Shown here: positions 14,889-22,894 of the stretch, piece by piece
Layout of the letters: each line of letters opens with the position of its first letter
How positions within the stretch are numbered: position 1 is the first letter of the stretch
Source: Alphaproteobacteria bacterium UBA7691
GTDB taxonomy: Bacteria > Pseudomonadota > Alphaproteobacteria > Ferrovibrionales > Ferrovibrionaceae
DNA length: 25,214 bases
Direction of reading: 5' to 3'
NCBI GenBank assembly: GCA_002482765.1
Contig: DLGP01000004.1
Coordinates: 1-25,214, forward strand
The notes under the pieces: generated by a model
Told to the model about the DNA's origin: nothing
The model's database searches: none
Seen by the model: only the letters and a program-made list of their open reading frames with translations
Made by a program: the position numbers and the translations under genes

Positions 14889-15170
14889 TCAGCCGAGGTC
14901 CAGCAGGTCTCGCTCGGCCATGTTTTGCAACAAGGCCAGGGTATCGCGGCGGATGATCTCTGCTTCGCCATCATAACGCTGGATCAATGTGGTGATGATC
15001 TGTGCCGCCGTGGTTGGCTGCGCCAGCAGCTGCCACACCGCCGAGGCGATGTCGTCCAGCCCGTAATATTCACCCTTCTGAACATCCATCAGAACGGTTT
15101 CATGATTGATTTCAGTGTCGAGCAGGGTTTGCTTGCGCTGGATTTTATCGTTCAGATCGATGGTTGGCAT
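14889..15170 (-). CDS. PqqD family peptide-recognition protein (RRE, lasso B1-like)
   Basis: A 93-aa protein with the PqqD/RRE pattern: strands in ETVLMDVQKGEYYGLDDIASAVWQLL, then a helical region (AAQIITTLIQRYDGEAEIIRRDTLALLQNMAERDLL). PqqD-fold proteins bind the leader of a RiPP precursor and present it to the modifying enzymes. The matching leader motif is in the peptide at 12804. It is on the opposite strand, tail to tail with the cyclase (stops two bases apart), so needs its own promoter; an inverted repeat ACCCTT-T-AAGGGT (15181-15193) lies just upstream. An alternative is the PqqD partner of an HPr-rel-A system with the kinase at 10980. No B2 protease is fused or adjacent. Confidence 0.85.
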   Translation of the reverse strand: MPTIDLNDKIQRKQTLLDTEINHETVLMDVQKGEYYGLDDIASAVWQLLAQPTTAAQIITTLIQRYDGEAEIIRRDTLALLQNMAERDLLDLG

Positions 15171-15180
15171 GATTGAATAA

Positions 15181-15193
15181 ACCCTTTAAGGGT
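15181..15193. promoter_or_regulatory. Inverted repeat upstream of the PqqD-type gene
   Basis: ACCCTT, one base, AAGGGT is a perfect 6-1-6 inverted repeat centred 17 bases before the PqqD start codon at 15170. On the minus strand its AAAGGG may also serve as ribosome site, at a long spacing of about 11 bases. Whether it is an operator or simply the Shine-Dalgarno region cannot be decided. Confidence 0.3.
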
Positions 15194-15233
15194 GTATCTA
15201 TGCCGTGAATTTATTCTAAACGGATGGGTTGCG

Positions 15234-15713
15234 CTAACTAAAACGCACCCGGAGCACCCGGGTGGCATCCAGCCGCACCAGGATCAGGTTGCCGTCGCGC
15301 GCGGCATCGCCGATTTCCGGCGGCAGGTCGCCCGGTGCGGCCACCACCGCCACATCGGCTTCAGCGCGGCCACGCCGCGCCATCACGTTCAGCACCGTGC
15401 AGGGGCCGGCCGAGAGTTTGCACTTGGCTTCGCGCGCGCCGTCAAAACGCATCGGCACAAAGGGTTTGCGCAGCATCAGCGCGCCGCCATCGGCAAAGCG
15501 CAGGGCGCAGCCTTCGCCCTGGATCAGGGTGATCCAGCGTTCGGTATCGGCAAAGGCGGAGAAGGCAGAATCGCGCATGATGGCGGCGCGGCTGATCCGC
15601 CAGGCAAAATCCTCAAAACCGGCGCCATCGGGGTCCACTGCGATATGCCAGCTCACGCCCTGGCCGTTTTTCCAGGGCATCGAGCGTTGCTGCGTCACCG
15701 GGATGATCTGCAT
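15234..15713 (-). CDS. HutD/Ves family cupin-like protein
   Basis: A 159-aa protein of the HutD (PF05962) family. The signature MPWKNGQGVSWHIAVDP is at the N-terminus, followed by FAWRISRAAI, a 'F-A-x-T-E-R-W-I-T-L-I-Q-G-E-G' strand and the C-terminal NLILVRLDA. Family members have a double beta-barrel fold and are proposed to bind formylated histidine-degradation products or act in cold-stress control, but the reaction is not established. No hut genes are in the window. It starts three bases after the heparinase-like gene stops, so it is the last gene of the rpe-heparinase-hutD transcription unit. Confidence 0.9.
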   Translation of the reverse strand: MQIIPVTQQRSMPWKNGQGVSWHIAVDPDGAGFEDFAWRISRAAIMRDSAFSAFADTERWITLIQGEGCALRFADGGALMLRKPFVPMRFDGAREAKCKLSAGPCTVLNVMARRGRAEADVAVVAAPGDLPPEIGDAARDGNLILVRLDATRVLRVRFS

Positions 15714-15716
15714 GGT

Positions 15717-17396
15717 TCAGGCCGGAATCTTCGACAAGGCCCATTTGAGCTGCACCGGCAGCCCGGCGGCAGAGCCGGCCATCACAATCTGCTGGCTGCG
15801 GCGCAATTCGCCGCCCTGGCCGAGATAAACACTATCCTCCAGCCGCACCAGGCCGCCCTGGCCGCGCCAGCGCCAGCCCTGGCCCGAGCCGGTCTTGAGC
15901 AACACTGTATCCCCCGCGCCGATCAGCGAGGCATGCACCGAAGGATGCAGGTGGAAACGCAGCGTGAAGCCGCGTGGTTGATCGGGCGCGCCGCCTTCCA
16001 GCAAATCCTCGCCGCGCAGGTCGTCACCGGCCGCCGCCAGATAGAGCCGGCGTTTATGCAGCAGACCAAAAGCTGCCTGCCAGCCATCATGCTCGGCTTC
16101 CACCCAGGCATGGCCATCCTGTTCATGGCGTTGCAGCCGCACCGTGAAATGCGGCGCCGGGCGGGCATGTTCAATGCCTAGTGTGGCATGCGCGGCCGGG
16201 CCGGAAAGCGCCTCGGCCCATTCACCGCCCAGGCGGCGTGACGCGCCGCAATTAACAATCAGGCGATCCTTGCCATGGCTGAATTCAAAGGCCAAAGGCG
16301 CCGCATGTGGCCGGCCGGCATGGCTGGGCGGCGGTGCGCCGGTATCCAGCAGCAGCAGGGCGCGGCGCGGCGCCAGCCGTTCATAGCCGGATGCGGCCGA
16401 GGAGGAGGGCGGCTTGCCATGTTTGCCCTGGATCAGCGATTCAGACAGTGCCAGGGCATGGTCCAGCGCACCGGCGGCTTCTTCCTCGCCGCCATGGAAC
16501 AGCGCCAGGCCACCATCGCCATGGCGGAAAAAACGCAGCATCGGCGCCATGCGGTCCATCAGCGGCATCAGGCTGAGCCGTTCAGGATGGCCGGCACTGA
16601 GATAACGCTGCAACGCCACCACATCGCGGAACATGGCAAAAAGCCGGCTTGGGCAGCGCGAGACATGGCCGCCATCGGGCAATAATTGCGCTTCCCAGGC
16701 CAGGATCAGCTTTTCCAGCGCGCGCGGCCAGCGCTCGGCCCCGCCGGGCAGGCTTTCGGTGGCGTAGACCAGGCCGAGCAGCGCTTCGGCGCGCGCCGCC
16801 GGATCAGCGACACGCGGCGCCACGCGGCCGAGATGCGCCGCCTGGCGCGCCACGCTGAGTAGCAGGTCATGGCCAAAACTGGCTTCACTGTCGCGCAGCA
16901 GGAAATGCCCGGCATTGAGCCAGGCGGTCAGGCGCCGGCCGATCACCGGCGCGGCCCAGGCGCGCGGCTGCCAATGCGGGTGGCGTTCGATCCAATGCTG
17001 CACCAGGCTGCGGCTCATGCGCTGCGCCATGTCGCCGCCTTGGGCGGCAAAGTCACGCAGCCAGGCAAAGCCATGCAATTCGGCAGCCCAGGCGGCAATG
17101 CTGGCCGGTTCGGCATTCAGGCTGTCCACATCCGCATCCCAGGGCGCGGCATGGGGCGACACCACCTCAAGCCCGGCAAAGGCAAAGCGGCCCTGAAACA
17201 GCCGGTCGGCGCGGGCCGCCAGGCCGGGCCAGGGATCGTCCGGCAGGGTGGGGAATTCCAGCGGCGCGCGGCGCGGCAGGGTCAGGCGGTAAAGCGGCGA
17301 GCCATACCACAGCGCGCCGATCTTTGCCGCCGCACGCTCCACCAGGCCGGGCCGTGGCGTATCATGGCGGCGGTTTGCGGCCGGTTTGGCCGTCAT
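15717..17396 (-). CDS. Heparinase II/III family protein
   Basis: A 559-aa protein with an N-terminal alpha/alpha-toroid (about 60-330, including DADVDSLNAEPASIAAWAAELHGFAWLRDFA and the helical GHDLLLSVARQAAHLGRV) and a C-terminal beta-sandwich of the heparinase II/III-like type (PF07940; LAFEFSHGKDRLIVNCGA, then HATLGIEHARPA). Such proteins are polysaccharide lyases or related hydrolases, but this alphaproteobacterial subgroup has no known substrate. No signal peptide is visible from the chosen start. ATG 17396 follows the rpe stop by one base (TGA-c-ATG), indicating coupled translation; a longer frame from 17564 runs into rpe and is rejected. The rpe-heparinase pairing is common in alphaproteobacteria. 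Confidence 0.88.
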   Translation of the reverse strand: MTAKPAANRRHDTPRPGLVERAAAKIGALWYGSPLYRLTLPRRAPLEFPTLPDDPWPGLAARADRLFQGRFAFAGLEVVSPHAAPWDADVDSLNAEPASIAAWAAELHGFAWLRDFAAQGGDMAQRMSRSLVQHWIERHPHWQPRAWAAPVIGRRLTAWLNAGHFLLRDSEASFGHDLLLSVARQAAHLGRVAPRVADPAARAEALLGLVYATESLPGGAERWPRALEKLILAWEAQLLPDGGHVSRCPSRLFAMFRDVVALQRYLSAGHPERLSLMPLMDRMAPMLRFFRHGDGGLALFHGGEEEAAGALDHALALSESLIQGKHGKPPSSSAASGYERLAPRRALLLLDTGAPPPSHAGRPHAAPLAFEFSHGKDRLIVNCGASRRLGGEWAEALSGPAAHATLGIEHARPAPHFTVRLQRHEQDGHAWVEAEHDGWQAAFGLLHKRRLYLAAAGDDLRGEDLLEGGAPDQPRGFTLRFHLHPSVHASLIGAGDTVLLKTGSGQGWRWRGQGGLVRLEDSVYLGQGGELRRSQQIVMAGSAAGLPVQLKWALSKIPA

Positions 17397-17397
17397 G

Positions 17398-18063
17398 TCA
17401 GGCAACGCGCAGGCGGCGGATATTCTCGGCGTAATGTTCCGGCCCGCCCTTGAAGCCGGCGGTGCCGGCCACCAGCACATCGGCACCGGCCGCCACCGCC
17501 TGGCGCGCCGTTTCCTCATTGATGCCGCCATCGATTTCAAGGTCGATCCGGCGCCCGGAAGCATCGATGGCCTGGCGCAGCCGCTTCACTTTCTCAAGCT
17601 GGCTCGGGATGAAAGCCTGGCCGCCGAAACCGGGATTCACACTCATCACCAGCACCAGGTCGAGCATATCCAGCACCGCCAGCGCGGTCTCCACCGGGGT
17701 GCCGGGATTGAGCGACAGGCCGGCCTTTTTGCCCAGCGATTTGATCAGTTGCAGCGTGCGATGCACATGCGCACCGGCCTCGGGATGCACGGTGATGATA
17801 TCGGCGCCGGCTTCGGCAAAGAGCGGCACAAAGGCATCCACCGGTGAGATCATCAGATGCGCGTCAAACACCTTGGCGCTATGCGGGCGCAGCGCTTTCA
17901 CCACGGCCGGGCCGATGGTCAGGTTGGGCACAAAATGCCCGTCCATCACATCGATATGGATGTAATCCGCGCCGGCGGCGTCAATGGCGGCAACTTCGGC
18001 GCCAAGTTTGGCGAAGTCGGCAGACAGGATCGAGGGCGCGATTCGGGTGGCTTGCTGAGGCAT
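17398..18063 (-). CDS. rpe: Ribulose-phosphate 3-epimerase
   Basis: Interconverts ribulose-5-phosphate and xylulose-5-phosphate in the pentose phosphate pathway or Calvin cycle, in the cytoplasm. The 221-aa TIM barrel shows every family motif: IAPSILSADFAKLG, YIHIDVMDGHFVPNLTIGP (metal-binding His and catalytic Asp), FDAHLMI, ITVHPEA, GLSLNPGTP, VLVMSVNPGFGGQAF, IDLEIDGGIN (second catalytic Asp) and DVLVAGTAGF. The usual ending has GTAIF or GSAIF; Gly-Phe here is a mild variant. ATG 18063 is preferred to a TTG at 18093. First gene of a unit with the heparinase and HutD genes. Confidence 0.97.
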   Translation of the reverse strand: MPQQATRIAPSILSADFAKLGAEVAAIDAAGADYIHIDVMDGHFVPNLTIGPAVVKALRPHSAKVFDAHLMISPVDAFVPLFAEAGADIITVHPEAGAHVHRTLQLIKSLGKKAGLSLNPGTPVETALAVLDMLDLVLVMSVNPGFGGQAFIPSQLEKVKRLRQAIDASGRRIDLEIDGGINEETARQAVAAGADVLVAGTAGFKGGPEHYAENIRRLRVA

Positions 18064-18170
18064 GATTTGGGCATAGCAGCTTTGGCCGGGCAAGCCAAGC
18101 CGAGCCGATTCGAATTGGCCATGCTGCCCGGCCTGATGACGAAATATCCAATTTTCGCCATAATTGCAGC

Positions 18171-18584
18171 ATGGACCTGCCGCTTGATCCCACCCTGCCG
18201 GTTGCCGGCATCATGCTGATCCTCGTTCTGGTTTGGCTGACCGGCGGGCAGCGCCGCGCCCGCCTGGCCGATGCCGAAACCGCGCAGCGCCTGCTGGCAC
18301 AACCGGAACTGGGTTTTGCACCAGCGGAGATTGTGGTGGCGGAGGATGGCGCTGGTGCCATCGCCGTTGATGCGGCCGGAAGGCTGGCGCTGGTTTTTCC
18401 CGTCGGGGCGCGGCTGGCGGCGCGGCTGCTCAAACCCGGTGAGGTGATCCGGCATCATGTTGAAACCCTGCCCGATGGCCGCGCCCGGCTGCATCTGGCC
18501 ACACGCGGCCCGGGCGGCCAGGTGGTGGCCCTGCTGCTGCCGCTGGCCGTGGCGTTATCCTGGCAGCAGAGGTTGACGGCATGA
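18171..18584 (+). CDS. Small single-pass membrane protein, unknown function
   Basis: I do not recognise this 137-aa protein. It has one N-terminal hydrophobic segment (about residues 9-24, PVAGIMLILVLVWLTG), then a basic GQRRARLADAETAQRLLAQ helix, and a C-terminal soluble part with short beta-type repeats (AIAVDAAGRLALVFPVGARLAARLL). A second weakly hydrophobic stretch (VVALLLPLAVALSW) sits near the end. ATGA overlap with the next gene shows joint translation with the hydroxylase-like protein, so a shared membrane task is likely. No clear ribosome site precedes the ATG, so the start is less certain than the frame. It is divergent from rpe across 107 bases. Confidence 0.72.
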   Translation: MDLPLDPTLPVAGIMLILVLVWLTGGQRRARLADAETAQRLLAQPELGFAPAEIVVAEDGAGAIAVDAAGRLALVFPVGARLAARLLKPGEVIRHHVETLPDGRARLHLATRGPGGQVVALLLPLAVALSWQQRLTA

Positions 18585-19507
18585 GCACGGTCCTGGCTGA
18601 TCCCGCCTTGCCTGATCCGGTGGTGCTGGCGATTCCGGCCTTCATCGCCCTGGCGGCGCTGGAAGTGCTGCTGGCGCGCTGGCGCGGCATGGATGCCTAT
18701 GAGTTGAAGGACACCGCCGCCTCGCTGCTGATGGGGCTGGTCAATCTGGTGCAGGGGCTGCTGTTTGCCGGCCTGGTCTGGGCGGCGTTGCAAGCCTGTT
18801 ATGCCGTGCGGCTGTTTGACCTGCCGTTTAATGCCTGGACCTGGCTGGCTTTGCTGTTTGCCGAGGATTTGGCCTATTACTGGTTTCACCGCCTGAGCCA
18901 TGAACACCGCATCTGGTGGGCGGCGCATGTCAATCATCATTCGTCGCAGCATTACAATCTCTCCACCGCGCTGCGGCAGACCTGGACCGGCAATCTGGCG
19001 CTGACCTGGATTGTCTGGCTGCCGCTGGCCTTGTTGGGTTTTCCGCCGGCTTTGATCGTATTCCAGAAGGGCGTCAGTCTGGTCTATCAATTCTGGATTC
19101 ACACCGAGCAGTTGCGGCGCCTGCCGCGTTGGGTGGAATGGCTGTTCAACACGCCATCGCATCATCGTGTGCATCACGCCACCAACCCGGCCTATCTGGA
19201 TCGCAATTATGCCGGCATCTTCATCATCTGGGACCGGCTATTCGGCACTTTTGCCGCCGAGCGGGATGACGAACCCTGCCGCTATGGCATCGTGAAGAAT
19301 CTCGGCAGTTTCAATCCGCTGGTCATTGCCTGCCATGAATGGATCGAGATCGGGCGCGACCTGGCGCGGGCGCGTAATTGGCGTGAGCGTTTCGGTTATC
19401 TGTTCGGCCCGCCGGGCTGGGCGCCGGATGGCCGTGGCCGCACGGCGGCTGATATCCGGGTCGAGGCGGCGGCAAAGCCTGTGTCGGATCACACGGCCTT
19501 CAAGTGA
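18581..19507 (+). CDS. Sterol desaturase / fatty acid hydroxylase superfamily protein
   Basis: A 308-aa integral membrane di-iron oxygenase. The conserved His clusters are all present: H103-RLS-H107-E-H109, H116-VN-H119-H120, H124, H174, and H194-H195-RV-H198-H199. About four to five hydrophobic segments occur (14-32, 45-72, 86-101, 136-172). The superfamily hydroxylates or desaturates C-H bonds in sterols, carotenoids, fatty acids or ether lipids; the substrate here is unknown, and no sterol or carotenoid genes are in the window. Coupled by ATGA to the small membrane protein upstream. Its 3' end overlaps the convergent DUF1513 gene by 19 bases (19489-19507). Confidence 0.92.
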   Translation: MSTVLADPALPDPVVLAIPAFIALAALEVLLARWRGMDAYELKDTAASLLMGLVNLVQGLLFAGLVWAALQACYAVRLFDLPFNAWTWLALLFAEDLAYYWFHRLSHEHRIWWAAHVNHHSSQHYNLSTALRQTWTGNLALTWIVWLPLALLGFPPALIVFQKGVSLVYQFWIHTEQLRRLPRWVEWLFNTPSHHRVHHATNPAYLDRNYAGIFIIWDRLFGTFAAERDDEPCRYGIVKNLGSFNPLVIACHEWIEIGRDLARARNWRERFGYLFGPPGWAPDGRGRTAADIRVEAAAKPVSDHTAFK

Positions 19508-20493
19508 TTATCCCAGGCCACGGCATGATGCCGCCGGCTGCCATCGGGCAGGATCAGGTCGCCGCGCCCGCCGCTGAGCATGAAGCCCGGCCCCAGCGGT
19601 GCCACACCGCACAGGTCGGCGGCCTCAATACGGCTTGAGCCGGGATGCAGCAAGGCCACGCCGCCCTGCGGCGAGGTCAGGCAGAGCCGCGTATCCTGGG
19701 CGGCAATAGCGCCGCAATAGCCGCGCAAATCGCCCTGGCTCTGGCCCAGATCAATCCAGTGCAGCCGCTCATCCGGCTGCCACAGCGCCAGCAGCGGCAT
19801 GCCGGCTTCGGCGCCGCCGCGATCCTGGGCTGCCACGGCAAGGCTGCCATCAGGCAAAGCCGCCATGTGGCGCAGGCTGAGGCGGTGCAGTTTTGGCGGT
19901 GCCTCAATACGGGCCAGGATGGCGCCGCTGGTGGCATCCAGCCGCACCAGGCAACTGGCCTCGGCGGCATCGCCGCCATTGGCCAGCGCCAGGATGCCGC
20001 CCGGCATGGGCAGCAATTCATGCGGATCAATGCCATCTGTGGGCCACAGGGCGATGCGCCCGCCGCTCGCGGCATCCAGCACGGCGACGCAGCCATAGCC
20101 CTCGGCATCGCTGGCGCTCAGCGCCACGCGGTTCTGATCAAGAAACACCACATGGCCGCCATAGGCCAGGTCGTCGCAGGGCCAGAGTTGCGGCGGTGTT
20201 TGCGGCTGGTGCAGATCAATGCGCAGCAGCCAGCGCCCGGGGCGCCGCGCCGCAATCAGCGCAAAGCTGCCATCAGGCGCCACCGCCATGCCATGGCCGC
20301 GCCCCGGCAGCGCCTGGCGCCAGAGGATTTCGCCGGCCGCATCCAGGCCAAATACGGCATCGCCCGCCGCATCGCGGCCGCAGCCCAGCAATGCGGCAGC
20401 CGATGCGGCAGACGGCGCGGCCTGTGCCATGCCGGGCCAGAGCGGCAGCGTGGCAAAACCAAGCAGCAGGTGGCGGCGGCTGGTGCTTGGCAT
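19489..20493 (-). CDS. DUF1513 domain protein, Tat-exported
   Basis: A 334-aa protein starting MPSTSRRHLLLGFATLPLWPGMAQA, a twin-arginine signal (SRRHLLLG, then a hydrophobic stretch and A-Q-A), so it probably acts folded in the periplasm. The mature part is a WD/beta-propeller-like DUF1513 (PF07433) domain with GRGHGMAVAPDGS, YGGHVVFL, GIDPHELLPMPGG and RHMAALPDGSLAVAAQ. The family always travels with imelysin and di-haem oxidoreductase genes in iron-regulated operons, as here, but has no assigned reaction. ATG 20493 lies two bases after the imelysin stop; a TTG at 20499 would add two residues. It ends in a 19-base overlap with the convergent desaturase-like gene. Confidence 0.88.
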   Translation of the reverse strand: MPSTSRRHLLLGFATLPLWPGMAQAAPSAASAAALLGCGRDAAGDAVFGLDAAGEILWRQALPGRGHGMAVAPDGSFALIAARRPGRWLLRIDLHQPQTPPQLWPCDDLAYGGHVVFLDQNRVALSASDAEGYGCVAVLDAASGGRIALWPTDGIDPHELLPMPGGILALANGGDAAEASCLVRLDATSGAILARIEAPPKLHRLSLRHMAALPDGSLAVAAQDRGGAEAGMPLLALWQPDERLHWIDLGQSQGDLRGYCGAIAAQDTRLCLTSPQGGVALLHPGSSRIEAADLCGVAPLGPGFMLSGGRGDLILPDGSRRHHAVAWDNHLKAV

Positions 20494-20495
20494 GC

Positions 20496-21518
20496 TCAAT
20501 CACCATCCAGGGCATTGAAGCCGATCTGTAGGCCCAGCGCCGGGGCCAGGCGTTCGCCCAGTTGGGTTTTCAGCGCCAGCAGATCGGCACGCAGTTTTTC
20601 CAGTTCCGGGCGGCGGGCGGCATCGGTTATGTCGTGGTCAAGATCAAGCTTGCCGCTGCGCTGCGCCAGATCGTCGAAGCGGCGCTGCAAATCGCTGCGC
20701 AGGCCGGCATCGGCAAGCTGCGGCGCAAAGCTGGCATAAAGCTCACGCGCAGCGGCGATATTGGCGCCGATGGCGGCGCCGGAAAGCCCGCTGCGCCAAT
20801 GTTCGGCGGCCATCGGCCGGGCATCGCGGCCACCCTTGCCCAGCGGCCGCGCCATCTTGTGATCGGCCACCAATTCGATGGCACCATAGAGCGCCTTGAA
20901 CAATTCCTGCGTTGCTTCCTGCGGCCCGGCAAAGGCCACCAGATCGCCCTTGGCGGCAACAAACTGCGCGGCATAATGCCGGCCGCTGCGCCAATCCTGC
21001 TCGATCGCCGTGGCCATCTCGGTCAGGTTTTGTGCCGCTGCCTGCGCCCAGGCGCAGCGGAACGCGTCGCTATTCAGCTTCGCCGCCTCGGTGGCATCAA
21101 ACAGATTGCGTTCCAGCGCCGACAGGCCCTGCACGGCGATGCTGCCGATGGCAAAATCCGGCAGACGTTTGGTAGCGAATATTTCATTCAGCTGGCGCGG
21201 CATGCTGTTGCGCGCATCGGGCCAGAAGGCGAAGCGCTGATAGCGGTTGAACAGCAGCACCGGGCCAAAACGCAGATGCTGCACGCCCTGCCAGGCCCGC
21301 ATCGCCTCGGCCCAGCCGGCCTGCCAGGCCAGGCGGTCGGCACAGCCGGCGGCCGCAATGCTGGCGAATTTTGCCGTGGCGGCGCTGAGCGCAGCATAAC
21401 GCGGCAGGATATGCGCCTGCACGGCAGCCTGGTTGAGCGCGGTGTAATCCGGCGCGGCGCGGGCCGGGCTGGCAAACATCCCAAACAGGGCGGCGGCAAC
21501 AAGCAGGCAGCGGCGCAT
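20496..21518 (-). CDS. Imelysin family protein (divergent copy)
   Basis: A periplasmic imelysin-like protein (340 aa) with the signal peptide MRRCLLVAAALFGMFASPARA. It matches the second imelysin of the irp/icm-type iron cluster: AMRAWQGVQHLRFGP, FWPDARNSMPRQLN and AIELVADHKMARPLG. At the place of the family's G-x-H-x-x-E motif it has GLSALE (residues 132-137 counted from the first ATG), so the His is replaced by Ser. Two ATGs stand in tandem; the second (21518) is five bases from GGAGG and is preferred over the first (21521), only two bases from it. The gene follows the di-haem gene by about 11 bases. Confidence 0.88.
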   Translation of the reverse strand: MRRCLLVAAALFGMFASPARAAPDYTALNQAAVQAHILPRYAALSAATAKFASIAAAGCADRLAWQAGWAEAMRAWQGVQHLRFGPVLLFNRYQRFAFWPDARNSMPRQLNEIFATKRLPDFAIGSIAVQGLSALERNLFDATEAAKLNSDAFRCAWAQAAAQNLTEMATAIEQDWRSGRHYAAQFVAAKGDLVAFAGPQEATQELFKALYGAIELVADHKMARPLGKGGRDARPMAAEHWRSGLSGAAIGANIAAARELYASFAPQLADAGLRSDLQRRFDDLAQRSGKLDLDHDITDAARRPELEKLRADLLALKTQLGERLAPALGLQIGFNALDGD

Positions 21519-21532
21519 CATGGCCTCCGGCG

Positions 21533-22894
21533 TCAGAGCGAATTAAGGAAACTGAGCAAAGCGGCACGATCCGGCTTGCTCAGGCCGATAACGCGTTGGC
21601 GTGCCGCCGCCGCTTCGCCGCCATGCCACAGGATGGCTTCCAGGATGCCATCGGCGCGACCATCATGCAGCATGAATTCATGGTCATTGACGCGCTTCGT
21701 CAGCCCCAGGCCCCAAAGCGGCGGTGTGCGCCACAGCCGGCCATCCTTGCCGCCATCGGCCAGTTCGTCGCCCATGTCATGCAGCAGCAGGTCGGTATAG
21801 GGCCAGATCACCTGGTTGGAGAGTTCCGGCCGGTCGGGATGGCTGCCGGTCACCTGGCGCGGCACATGGCAGGCAGCGCAGCCGATTTCGCCGAACAGCT
21901 TCTGGCCGCGCTGCACATCGGCGGCGCGGCTATTCTCGCGTGTCGGCACCGCCAGATTGCGGGCGTAAAAGACCGTGAGGTCAAACAGCTTGCGCGGCAC
22001 TTCCACGTCGCCGGCCGCCTCCACGCCATGCGGTGCGCTGCGGCAGGCGGCCTGGGCCGGGGTGCAATCGCCAAAGCCGGCGCGGTGCAAGTCGGTGGAC
22101 AGGCCCATATCGTTGAAAAAGGCATTGGCGGTCTGGTCGGCGATGGTGGCGGCGCCGTTTTTCCAGCCGAAGCGGCCCAGCATTTCGCGTTGTTCGGCGG
22201 CGCTCCACACTTTGCGGGTGATGCCGCGAATGCCATCGTTGTTGCGGTCATCCGGATCAGCGCGGGCCAGGATATTGGCCTCGGGGATCAGTTCCAGCAG
22301 GCCAACGCCGATCATCGGCGGCGCGATACGTGGCGAGAAGCGGGTGGCCGTGTCGATGGCGCCATAGGCGAAAGCGCTGAAATGATAGACCGGCCGGCGC
22401 AATGTGATGGTTTCGCCATCCGCCAGCGTTACCGGCAGCGGCTGATATTCAATCCGCAGGCTGGCCTCGGCGGCATGGCCCTGGATGCCGAAAGTCTGCA
22501 ACTGGCCGCCATAAACCGGGTCTGGCTTGCCATCGGCGCTGCCCAGGGCAAAGAGCAGCGAGGCCGGCGTTTCGCCTGCGGCAGGTGGGCGGCCGCGCCC
22601 ATCCTTGAGATGGCAGGCCTGGCAGGCGCGGGCATTGAAGAGCGGGCCAAGCCCATCCGACGAGCGGGTGGAAGCCGGCGCCGCCACCCATAATTTGCGG
22701 AACACGCCGTCACCCACCTTGAAATCAAGCTGGCGCTCAAACGACATATTGCCGGATGGATTGGAAAAGGCGCTGCGGTTGCGCGGCCCCTTGCTGGTGG
22801 CGGCGCCGCCCGGCCGGGTTTCGTCATCCGCTGCGGCAAGCGATGGCGCGAGCAGGAGGGCGATGGCAAGGCCAATGGTGAGGCGTCGGATCAC
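21533..22894 (-). CDS. Di-haem oxidoreductase family protein (DHOR, former DUF1111)
   Basis: A 453-aa exported c-type cytochrome with signal peptide MIRRLTIGLAIALLLAPSLAAA. Two haem-binding motifs are visible, C91-QA-C94-H95 and C339-AA-C342-H343, matching the di-haem 'thiol oxidoreductase' family (PF06537). Other family marks are FNARACQACHLKDGRG, GLLELIPEANI, FGWKNGAATIADQTANAFFNDMGLS, LFDLTVFYARNLAVP, YTDLLLHDMGDELAD, and WRTPPLWGLGLTKRVN. It probably carries electrons or oxidises or reduces iron in the periplasm during iron uptake, but the reaction is unproven. Haem attachment would need the Ccm system, not in this window. Start ATGA overlaps the end of the upstream imelysin gene. Confidence 0.93.
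   Translation of the reverse strand: MIRRLTIGLAIALLLAPSLAAADDETRPGGAATSKGPRNRSAFSNPSGNMSFERQLDFKVGDGVFRKLWVAAPASTRSSDGLGPLFNARACQACHLKDGRGRPPAAGETPASLLFALGSADGKPDPVYGGQLQTFGIQGHAAEASLRIEYQPLPVTLADGETITLRRPVYHFSAFAYGAIDTATRFSPRIAPPMIGVGLLELIPEANILARADPDDRNNDGIRGITRKVWSAAEQREMLGRFGWKNGAATIADQTANAFFNDMGLSTDLHRAGFGDCTPAQAACRSAPHGVEAAGDVEVPRKLFDLTVFYARNLAVPTRENSRAADVQRGQKLFGEIGCAACHVPRQVTGSHPDRPELSNQVIWPYTDLLLHDMGDELADGGKDGRLWRTPPLWGLGLTKRVNDHEFMLHDGRADGILEAILWHGGEAAAARQRVIGLSKPDRAALLSFLNSL

Noticed and set aside
17396..17564. Extended start of the heparinase-like gene
   Set aside because: The extra 56 residues lie antisense-frame within rpe and lack family likeness; ATG 17396 directly follows the rpe stop.
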